From Paenibacillus_AK sp041641375 (GTDB taxonomy: Bacteria; Bacillota; Bacilli; Paenibacillales; YIM-B00363), in the NCBI GenBank assembly GCA_041641375.1, contig JBEPYM010000028.1, positions 1 to 28,699 of the forward strand: 28,699 nucleotides of DNA. The letters are read 5' to 3'. Below the pieces are notes generated by a model. That model searched no databases. It saw nothing but the letters and a program-made list of their open reading frames with translations, and had not been told where the DNA came from. Of the stretch, positions 16,480 to 21,947 are shown in pieces (position 1 is the first letter of the stretch; every line of letters starts with the position of its first letter). The position numbers and the translations under genes are program-made.

Positions 16480-17298
16480 TTATAACCCATGATATAGGGA
16501 CAGCCCGCTTGAAGCGAGCCAGTTCGCCAGCAGCAGGGCATACGAGCTGAGCGACCAGACGGCCAGCCGGATGCCGGCCGCACGAAACAAGGTGCGAAGC
16601 ATAAAATAATGGCTGTATGCGCCAAGTACGAGCAGTGTTCCCAGCATTTTCGGGTCAAACAGCGCCTCCACCTCCGCTCCGCCGAGCAAAATCCACACGG
16701 CAGCTAAACACAGAGACAGCACAAGCAGCGGCGTTCCTGCCGTCGTCCAGTACAGCGTATACCGATCGATCGTCTCGAGAGAGGGCATTCGCTTCATGAT
16801 GGCATACCACTTTTTGTGCTTTAAGCTTCGATGCAAAAAGAGATACATACCCGAGAACACCGCCGCAATCGTAAACGCCGCATAGCTGCAGACGGCAAGC
16901 ACGACATGTGCGAGCAGCAGATCCTGCATTCGCTGCGACTGCTGGAGAGATACTCCCGGATCGGTAAACACGTTCAAGGCCAGCACGGTGAAGCCGATCA
17001 CGTTCAAGGCGAAGACGAGCAGTTCGACGCGATAGAAGCGGTTCAGCACCAGCGACAAGGTTACAAGGAGCCACGAGAAAAAAAACAGAAACTCAAACAA
17101 ATTGAGCATCGGCATGTACCGATGCTGAATAAGGCGAAGTATGATGTATACGGTTTGCAGCAGCCATACAAATACAAGCAGCCCTGTGCCCATCCGCTTC
17201 GCGCTCCGGTTCTGGCTCACGGTATCGGAGAAATAAAACAGCAGGCTCAGGGCATATATATAAAGAATCATATCATAAATCCACGATTTCGATCCCAT
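16480..17298 (-). CDS. hemX: HemX membrane protein, CcsA/cytochrome c assembly-like
   Basis: HemX is an integral membrane protein encoded after hemA in Bacillales; in B. subtilis it lowers the amount of glutamyl-tRNA reductase. The 272-residue product has about eight hydrophobic segments, for example YDMILYIYALSLLFYF near the N terminus, LLVFVWLLQTVYIIL, FEFLFFFSWLLVTLSL, ELLVFALNVIGFTVLAL and a C-terminal pair. It has the general plan of the CcsA/CcmC family, including a conserved-looking HVVLAVCSYAAFTIAAV segment with a histidine. ATG 17298 is preceded by GGAGGGTG at a good distance; a GTG at 17304 would be too close to that site. It follows hemA by 34 nt. The call rests on topology and position. 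Confidence 0.88.
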   Translation of the reverse strand: MGSKSWIYDMILYIYALSLLFYFSDTVSQNRSAKRMGTGLLVFVWLLQTVYIILRLIQHRYMPMLNLFEFLFFFSWLLVTLSLVLNRFYRVELLVFALNVIGFTVLALNVFTDPGVSLQQSQRMQDLLLAHVVLAVCSYAAFTIAAVFSGMYLFLHRSLKHKKWYAIMKRMPSLETIDRYTLYWTTAGTPLLVLSLCLAAVWILLGGAEVEALFDPKMLGTLLVLGAYSHYFMLRTLFRAAGIRLAVWSLSSYALLLANWLASSGLSLYHGL

Positions 17299-17332
17299 CG
17301 GCACCCTCCGCTTGTTATGGATTCGGCCCGTA

Positions 17333-18733
17333 TTAAATTCTGGCGAGCCGCTCGGTAGCCGCAGCCAGCTTCGCCGTCAAGGACATCGGATGTGTGCTTT
17401 CGGAAACGGCCTTGACGCCATCCGCCCGTCGAGAATGAGTCTCGCCTTGCGGCTTCGCCTGCTCCAATCGCTGCTCCAAGCCAAACAGGTCGGCAAAAAG
17501 CTGAACGGCTTCTTCGCCGCCGCGCTCTGCAGCCAGCTCCTTAATCCGCAAAATCGGATCATGCATAAGCTGGTTCATCATGCTCTTGGTCAGCTTGCCG
17601 ATCACCTTGCGTTCCCGTTCGTCCAAATCCGGAAGCTTGTTCAGCAGACTGATCATCGTCTCTTCATGAATATCCGCCGCTTTCTCCTGCAGCGCACGGA
17701 TGACCGGACTGACGCCCAGCAGCTTGTACCACAGCTCGAAAGCGCTCATCTCGGCGGCGATCATCGTTTCAATCTTGGCTGATTCCTTGCGGCGCTGCTC
17801 CAGATTCGACTCCACAATGCCTTCGAGGTCATCGATATCGTACAGAAACACATTCGCAAGCTCCGCCAAGTCCGGATCGAGATCCCGCGGCACCGCAATA
17901 TCTATCATAAAGAGCGGCTTCGAGGTGCGGCCTTCCAGCACCGGACGCACGTCCGATGCGCTCAGCACATAACTCGATGCGCCGGTGGATGAAATCACAA
18001 CATCGATTTCCGGCAGCACACTGGTCAGACGATCCATCGGAACGGCAATTCCTCCGACCTTGCCAGCGAGCTCCTCCGCACGCGCCAGCGTCCGGTTGGC
18101 CACCATCACCTTCGCCGCCCCGTTCGCCTTCAGATGCTTCAGTGTCAGCTCGCTCATCTTGCCTGCGCCGACAATCAGCACCGACTTGCCTTGAAACGTT
18201 CCGAAAATTCGTTTGCCCAGCTCGACGGCTGCGTAGCTGACCGATACGGCGGTTTCGCCGATCGAGGTTTCGGAATGAGCACGCTTCGCTACGGTAACCG
18301 CCTGCTTGAACAATTGGTTAAAGATCGTTCCCGTCGTCCGACACGATTGAGCAAGCGAGAAGGCATCCTTCACCTGACCCAAAATTTGTGTTTCGCCGAT
18401 GACCATGGAATCGAGCCCGCATGTTACCCGCATCAGGTGCTCGATGGCCAGCTCATCCTCGTACATATATAAATGCTTCGTAAATTGCTCGCGAGGCAGG
18501 CCGAACCAATTCTCCAGAAACCCGCGAATATAACGCCCGCATACATGAAGACGATCTACGACCGCATAGATTTCCGTTCGATTGCAGGTCGCCACGATGA
18601 CACACTCCAGCATGCTCTTCGTACGCGACAGCTGTTCAAGGGCTAGCGGAAGCTCTTCGGTGGCGAAAGCAAACTTCTCGCGCACCTCGACGGGGGCAGT
18701 CCGATAGTTTAAACCTACGGCTATAATGTGCAT
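17333..18733 (-). CDS. hemA: Glutamyl-tRNA reductase HemA
   Basis: HemA reduces glutamyl-tRNA(Glu) with NADPH to glutamate-1-semialdehyde, the committed and usually regulated step of heme synthesis. The 466 residues begin MHIIAVGLNYRTAPVEVREK, with the nucleophile C50 in VATCNRTEIY, the GETQILGQVK segment, the NADPH loop LIVGAGKMSEL and a C-terminal dimerisation region. It is slightly longer than usual, with a Lys/Arg-poor tail of about 40 residues after LEQR. A frame-compatible ATG at 18766 is almost on the predicted transcription start, so ATG 18733, with GCGGGTGAG before it, is the start. It is the first gene of a nine-gene operon that runs without visible terminators to 8733. Confidence 0.96.
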   Translation of the reverse strand: MHIIAVGLNYRTAPVEVREKFAFATEELPLALEQLSRTKSMLECVIVATCNRTEIYAVVDRLHVCGRYIRGFLENWFGLPREQFTKHLYMYEDELAIEHLMRVTCGLDSMVIGETQILGQVKDAFSLAQSCRTTGTIFNQLFKQAVTVAKRAHSETSIGETAVSVSYAAVELGKRIFGTFQGKSVLIVGAGKMSELTLKHLKANGAAKVMVANRTLARAEELAGKVGGIAVPMDRLTSVLPEIDVVISSTGASSYVLSASDVRPVLEGRTSKPLFMIDIAVPRDLDPDLAELANVFLYDIDDLEGIVESNLEQRRKESAKIETMIAAEMSAFELWYKLLGVSPVIRALQEKAADIHEETMISLLNKLPDLDERERKVIGKLTKSMMNQLMHDPILRIKELAAERGGEEAVQLFADLFGLEQRLEQAKPQGETHSRRADGVKAVSESTHPMSLTAKLAAATERLARI

Positions 18734-18771
18734 GGGCTCACCCGCTTTCCTTAATAAAAGATTCATCTTGC

Positions 18772-18800
18772 ATTATAGCATAGTTGTCTCGACATTCTAA
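18772..18800 (-). promoter_or_regulatory. Heme operon promoter (extended -10)
   Basis: TATAAT at 18777-18772 on the minus strand, preceded by TGC, makes a perfect extended -10 (TGCTATAAT). At 17-bp spacing the -35 position holds TTAGAA (18800-18795), a poor match, which the extended -10 can compensate for. Predicted start about 18765, giving a 32-nt leader to hemA. A TTGACC at 18806-18801 is 23 bp away and probably not used. No obvious PerR, Fur or CRP box is seen. Confidence 0.75.
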
Positions 18801-18864
18801 GGTCAAATTTTGTAGAAATTATGAATCCGTTCTAGTGTGCACACCGCTTATTGGCTTTATTCTC

Positions 18865-19401
18865 CTACTGAAGCAGCTGCTGCTTGATATAGGCGGCCAG
18901 CTCCTGATCAAGCTCCTTCAGCCGCTTCGCCTGTGAAGCGGCAACCTCGCCGTTCTTGGTAAGCAGCAAGCCGTACGTTTCGTATATGCGCAGCATCCGG
19001 TCGGACGCAGCCTTCACCGCGGCAGCTTCCTCCTTCTTGAAGCTGCGCTCGCCTCCGATCTGCAGCCCGGTCACATATTGCATAATGGCTGCAGCCGATT
19101 CGAGCGGCGGCACACGCCCTTCTCCATGCGCAAGCGCAAGTCGCTCATGGGTATAAGAGACGGAGAAGGCCGCATTGCGAAGCGCATCCAGATGACCGCC
19201 CGTCTTGCCGGAGCGCACCGCGCCTTGCAGGAAATTGCTGAGCAGCTCGACCTGAAACAGCGAAACCTGATAGAGCAGCGAGCGAGCGTCTTCGCTTTTT
19301 GCCGGTGTTCCTCCTTTTATATGCACGAGCTGAAAGACGGTGACTGCGAATAGCAGAAGCAAAAGGGTACTCCAGATGAGCGATCGGTATCTTCGTAGCA
19401 T
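18865..19401 (-). CDS. Membrane-anchored protein of unknown function
   Basis: The 178-residue product has a single N-terminal membrane segment (about residues 6-28, SLIWSTLLLLLFAVTVFQLV) after a basic MLRRYR start, so it is probably anchored with a roughly 150-residue soluble part outside the membrane. That part is helical and charged, with no cysteines and no motif that I recognise; it ends KELDQELAAYIKQQLLQ. ATG 19401 lies 12 nt after GGAGGA, rather far; an ATG at 19443 has no ribosome site and would put a charged stretch before the membrane segment. It stands between speD and hemA, co-directional with both, but with the speD terminator upstream and the hemA promoter downstream, so it may be a single-gene unit. 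Codon use looks like its neighbours. Confidence 0.72.
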   Translation of the reverse strand: MLRRYRSLIWSTLLLLLFAVTVFQLVHIKGGTPAKSEDARSLLYQVSLFQVELLSNFLQGAVRSGKTGGHLDALRNAAFSVSYTHERLALAHGEGRVPPLESAAAIMQYVTGLQIGGERSFKKEEAAAVKAASDRMLRIYETYGLLLTKNGEVAASQAKRLKELDQELAAYIKQQLLQ

Positions 19402-19466
19402 GCGGATCGGCGTCCTCCCTTGTCTTGTCCTTGATTGGTACATTGTATGGGAGGAGCAGATGCAAA

Positions 19467-19496
19467 ATGACCGCGGAGTTTATACTCCGCGGTCAT
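19467..19496 (-). terminator. Terminator downstream of speD
   Basis: A perfect 13-bp stem (arms 19467-19479 and 19484-19496, ATGACCGCGGAGT) with a 4-nt loop, followed on the minus strand by UUUUGC. It lies 27 bp after the speD stop codon. Confidence 0.8.
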
Positions 19497-19523
19497 GCTA
19501 GTAGCATTCGGTATGTGTGGATA

Positions 19524-19925
19524 TTACTTCGTGGCTACGGCTGTTTTCATTTCCGGCGTAACGACCTGCAGTTCGCCCATGCCGCGAACAAGCTTCTTCG
19601 CATACGTCTTCTCCGGCTGCAATACGGATACCAGATAATCGATCGCCGCTTGCGGATCGACAGTTTCGCCGCAGGTGTAGCAGTCCAATGCAGCAAAACC
19701 TTTCTCAGGATACGTATGGATGGAGAGATGGCTTTCAGACAGAAGCACGAGAACAGTTGCGCCTTGCGGTTCAAACTGTTTTGCTTGTACGGAGAGGACG
19801 GTCGCGCCGCATACCTCAGCTGCTTCAATCATATTCGCTTGCAGCCATTCCGCATTGTTCAGCTTCTCAAAATCTGCACCCCAAGTGTCCACCGCAACAT
19901 GTCTTCCGAAAGTTGAGTATTCCAT
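19524..19925 (-). CDS. speD: S-adenosylmethionine decarboxylase proenzyme SpeD
   Basis: SpeD decarboxylates S-adenosylmethionine to supply the aminopropyl group for spermidine. The 133-residue product is the short bacterial class 1b form. Self-cleavage is expected at E64-S65 in LLSESHLSIHTYPE, making S65 the pyruvoyl cofactor; H70 and C85 (DCYTCGE) keep the relative spacing of the processing and catalytic residues of the Thermotoga enzyme (S63, H68, C83). The start at 19925 has AAGGGGGA 8-10 nt upstream. Unlike B. subtilis, where speD is elsewhere, it sits here between a ysxC-linked block and hemA. It has its own promoter, a long structured leader and its own terminator, so it looks like an individually regulated gene. 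No spermidine synthase gene is in the window. Confidence 0.96.
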   Translation of the reverse strand: MEYSTFGRHVAVDTWGADFEKLNNAEWLQANMIEAAEVCGATVLSVQAKQFEPQGATVLVLLSESHLSIHTYPEKGFAALDCYTCGETVDPQAAIDYLVSVLQPEKTYAKKLVRGMGELQVVTPEMKTAVATK

Positions 19926-20068
19926 CTTCCGGTCCCCCTTCCCAGGAATAAAATTTTTGTGAAAAATTTCATCCGCTAGGACCTACGTCATTCACTACCC
20001 GAGGGAATAATCTCTCGCAACAAGGATGTTGTCCTGAGTGAATCCTGGTTCCTAAATGATTTTCAACG
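19926..20068 (-). ncRNA. Structured speD leader RNA, possible translational switch, class unknown
   Basis: By eye the 140-nt leader folds as follows (minus strand). P0: UAGGAACC (20054-20047) with GGUCCUA (19983-19977), with a bulged A. P1: AUUCACU (20043-20037) with AGUGAAU (19996-19990), perfect. Inside P1 are two hairpins, CAAC/GUUG (20031-20018) and CGAG/CUCG (20017-20000), so a three-way junction results. Then a 13-bp A/U-rich hairpin (19974-19945) ends just upstream of the ribosome site AAGGGGGA. GGUCCU of P0 can instead pair with GGGACC (19936-19931), which overlaps the end of that ribosome site. This is the plan of a translation-controlling riboswitch, but it matches no class I know and no covariation data are available here. 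Confidence 0.5.
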
Positions 20069-20074
20069 AAATTT

Positions 20075-20103
20075 AAAATAACATCTATGCGGACGAATTG
20101 CAA
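20075..20103 (-). promoter_or_regulatory. Candidate speD promoter
   Basis: TTGCAA (20103-20098), 17-bp spacer, TATTTT (20080-20075) on the minus strand, with TGT directly before the -10 giving an extended -10. Each box matches consensus at four of six bases. Predicted start near 20068. The -35 forms part of a 12-bp inverted repeat (20092-20158). Confidence 0.5.
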
Positions 20104-20158
20104 TACTTTTTTTAAAAAAAGCCGTGCTTTTCCGAAATCTTAACATTTGCAATTCGTC
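20092..20158. repeat. 12-bp inverted repeat around an A/T palindrome, upstream of speD
   Basis: GACGAATTGCAA at 20092-20103 is repeated inverted, perfectly, at 20147-20158 (TTGCAATTCGTC). The 43 bp between them begin with a run, CTTTTTTTAAAAAAAG, that is itself palindromic. The left arm contains the candidate speD -35. It could be an operator pair, a cruciform or the remnant of a small mobile element; no gene lies inside. Confidence 0.8.
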
Positions 20159-20516
20159 TTTTGAAAGCCACGATAGCAACATATGACGGAACAGCTTGGC
20201 GCGTGAAATGGGCGGAAGCCTTTGTTCATGCGGGTTGTACGTCTTTTGGAGGCATCCTTGGGATACAGCTAAGATCCAGTTTCTGTTCATACATTGCGAG
20301 AAGCTTGAGGGTAGTAGCAAAATGTTACCACCTCTCTCCAATTCGAACGAATAACGATGGATGTAGTAGCAAAATGCTACTTCATCCTCGAAAATCTACA
20401 TCTTTTGAGGATGGTTGGTAGCATTTTGCTACCATGGGAATGCACCGCACCGATCAGACCCCTGCATCGATCAACATACACATCTCATCTCTCTTTTTCA
20501 TATCCTGGACAAACAA
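20159..20516. other. Non-coding stretch between speD and the unknown gene at 20565
   Basis: About 360 bp without a convincing gene. Short open frames exist on both strands (for example 20161-20421 and 20357-20797 plus), but they have no good ribosome sites, overlap each other or run antisense through the gene at 20565-21152. What the stretch holds is a set of palindromes described separately (20307-20436). The first 140 bp show no obvious structure. Confidence 0.6.
20307..20436. repeat. Three GTAGCA-type palindromes spaced exactly 52 bp apart
   Basis: Cores GTAGCAAAATGTTAC (20314-20328), GTAGCAAAATGCTAC (20366-20380) and GTAGCATTTTGCTAC (20418-20432) have centres at 20321, 20373 and 20425. 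Each is flanked by further self-complementary bases (GAGG/CCTC around the first, GGATG/CATCC around the second, a 7-bp GGTAGCA stem in the third). A different palindrome, ATCCTCGAAAA to TTTTGAGGAT (20384-20412), is centred midway between the second and third. The flanks of the three copies do not align well, so this is not a simple tandem duplication. Confidence 0.8.
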
Positions 20517-20548
20517 AAACCGCCCTGCGGCATAGCGCCGCGGACGGT
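20511..20548 (-). terminator. Terminator of the unknown gene at 20565-21152
   Basis: On the minus strand ACCGTCCGCGGC pairs with GCCGCAGGGCGGT (20519-20548; one bulge and one G-U pair) around a short loop, followed by UUUUGUUU. It lies 16 bp after the stop codon. Confidence 0.82.
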
Positions 20549-20564
20549 TCCATATTTCTCTATA

Positions 20565-21152
20565 TCAGGCTTCCAGCACAATCAGCTTATGCGTCAATTG
20601 CTTCAGGCTTGCATCGATCCGAATCAGCTCTTCCGGTGAATTCGCACGAAGGCGCTCATCCAGCAGCTCGTCAATTTCAATCTGGGCGACTTGAATCTCA
20701 ACCTCTGTCTTGCGGCTCTCGTACATCCGCTGCAGCTGGCCGATCGTGTCCTTGTACTCATATACAACCTTGCTCTTGCCGCCGGATATTTCCGTAATCT
20801 TCACCACAGTGCCGTTCTTGTATTGGTACACCATGACAAAGTCAGGATAAATTCGATTCACAATCGCGCTTCCCTTAAATGCGGACACCGCTTTGCGCAT
20901 CGCATTGGCCAGCTTCGGGCTGCTCAGCTTGCAAGACCCTTCCGCCACGAATTTCCCCAGCTTCTTCGTAAATGACAGCACCACCGGCTTGCCTGCGCCG
21001 TCTTCAAATACTACCTCTTGATTGCCGTTGTCAAGCACTTTCTCTTCCAGCGCGACTTCGTTCTCCGAGAACAGTTGAATAAAACGTTGCATCTCTGCTT
21101 CCGTTAGTGTCAGACAGGTTTGGACATATTCAGTCGCTAACCGCTGAGCCAT
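20565..21152 (-). CDS. Protein of unknown function, 195 residues
   Basis: I do not recognise the family. The predicted cytoplasmic protein has no signal or membrane segment and a single cysteine near each of residues 13 and 73. The first 130 residues look alpha/beta (QEVVFEDGAGKPVVLSFTKK, FVMVYQYKNGTVVKITEISGG), and the last 60 are strongly helical, probably coiled-coil (IGQLQRMYESRKTEVEIQVAQIEIDELLDERL in register, written here only in part as QLQRMYESRKTEVEI). ATG 21152 has AGGGGA eight nt before it. It has its own -10 (TATAAT at 21209-21204) and terminator, and lies downstream of ysxC, whose terminator comes first, so it is probably a single-gene unit. Clean signals at both ends and ordinary composition argue for a real gene. 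Confidence 0.82.
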   Translation of the reverse strand: MAQRLATEYVQTCLTLTEAEMQRFIQLFSENEVALEEKVLDNGNQEVVFEDGAGKPVVLSFTKKLGKFVAEGSCKLSSPKLANAMRKAVSAFKGSAIVNRIYPDFVMVYQYKNGTVVKITEISGGKSKVVYEYKDTIGQLQRMYESRKTEVEIQVAQIEIDELLDERLRANSPEELIRIDASLKQLTHKLIVLEA

Positions 21153-21203
21153 AAGAAAATCCCCTATTCCTTTAGTTTCACTGCTCTACCTCGACTTACA
21201 TTC

Positions 21204-21232
21204 ATTATACTACAACTGCTTTCCGTTTAACA
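21204..21232 (-). promoter_or_regulatory. Candidate promoter of the unknown gene at 20565-21152
   Basis: A consensus TATAAT (21209-21204) on the minus strand, about 52 nt before the ATG; the 17-bp position holds TGTTAA (21232-21227), a weak -35. A good TTGACG at 21241-21236 is 26 bp away, too far for ordinary use. Confidence 0.4.
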
Positions 21233-21321
21233 CAGCGTCAAACCTTGATATTCCAGCAAATTTCAGAATATTCGGCTGTAATCCGCAATCGTTGCGAGGA
21301 ATCCCCTGTTTCGTAAGCGGA

Positions 21322-21353
21322 AACAAAAGAAAACCGATGCTTCTCGCACCGGT
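21322..21353 (-). terminator. Terminator of the lon-ysxC unit
   Basis: ACCGGUGC pairs with GCAUCGGU (8 bp, one G-U) around GAGAA on the minus strand, followed by UUUCUUUUGUUU. The stem begins at the base next to the ysxC stop codon. Confidence 0.82.
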
Positions 21354-21947
21354 CTATCTCTCATTTTCTAATGAATTCAAAATAACAGCCCATAATTCAT
21401 CGCGTCCCAGCCCTGTCTCCGAGGAAAACAGAACGAGCGGATCCCCTGGCTCCATATCGAGTGTCTCCCGCGTGATCTTCACATGCTGGGGCCAGCGCCC
21501 ACGCGAGATTTTATCCGCTTTGGTCGCAACGATGCAGACCGGCACGTTGTGATGCTTTAGCCATTCGAACATCATCTGATCGTCTGCCGTAGGCGGATGG
21601 CGAATGTCGACAATAAGCAGCAGCAGCTTAAGCGGCTGGCGCTTCAAAATATAGGACTCGATCAGCTGGCCCCACTTTTCGCGAAGCGACTTGGATACCT
21701 TGGCAAACCCATACCCGGGAAAGTCGACAAAATAAATGGACCCGTTCACACGGTAATAGTTCAATTGCTGTGTCTTGCCGGGTGTGGCGCTCGTTCGGGC
21801 AATTGCCTTGCGCTGGAGCATACGGTTAATGAGTGAGGATTTGCCCACATTGGAACGCCCCGCCAGGGCAATCTCAGGCAGGGCGTCTTCCGGGAGCTGT
21901 TCCAAACCCATTGCACTTATCACAAACTCAACTTCATTCACTTTCAT
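21354..21947 (-). CDS. ysxC: Ribosome biogenesis GTPase YsxC (EngB)
   Basis: YsxC/EngB is an essential GTPase needed for assembly of the 50S subunit. The 197-residue product shows the complete G-domain order: G1 GRSNVGKSS at 30-38, G2 around RTSATPGKTQ, G3 DFPGYG at 75-80, G4 TKAD and G5 SSETGLG. The N terminus MKVNEVEFVISAMG is typical. It overlaps the end of lon by 4 nt (ATGA), so translation is coupled to lon. The lon-ysxC pairing is the same as in B. subtilis, where hemA comes next; here three genes are inserted before hemA. Confidence 0.96.
   Translation of the reverse strand: MKVNEVEFVISAMGLEQLPEDALPEIALAGRSNVGKSSLINRMLQRKAIARTSATPGKTQQLNYYRVNGSIYFVDFPGYGFAKVSKSLREKWGQLIESYILKRQPLKLLLLIVDIRHPPTADDQMMFEWLKHHNVPVCIVATKADKISRGRWPQHVKITRETLDMEPGDPLVLFSSETGLGRDELWAVILNSLENER

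Noticed and set aside
18801..18806. TTGACC as -35 of the heme operon
   Set aside because: It lies 23 bp from the TATAAT; the extended -10 explains the promoter better.
18835..18844. GTGTGCACAC palindrome as a CRP/FNR operator for the heme operon
   Set aside because: Only 10 bp, without the six-base gap between TGTGA half sites, and it lies about 60 bp upstream of the -10 next to another gene's end; not enough to call.
18734..18864. PerR or Fur box in front of hemA, expected from B. subtilis
   Set aside because: I found no sequence with a convincing match to either box in this interval.
20161..20421. Small proteins in the region of phased palindromes
   Set aside because: Competing frames on both strands, no ribosome sites, and their coding would be forced by the palindromes.
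20307..20436. Short CRISPR-like array (repeats with even spacing)
   Set aside because: Only three copies, each palindromic on its own, in mixed orientation, with flanks that partly pair with each other, and no cas genes in the window.
21236..21241. TTGACG as -35 for the unknown gene at 20565-21152
   Set aside because: It is 26 bp from the TATAAT box, outside the usable range.
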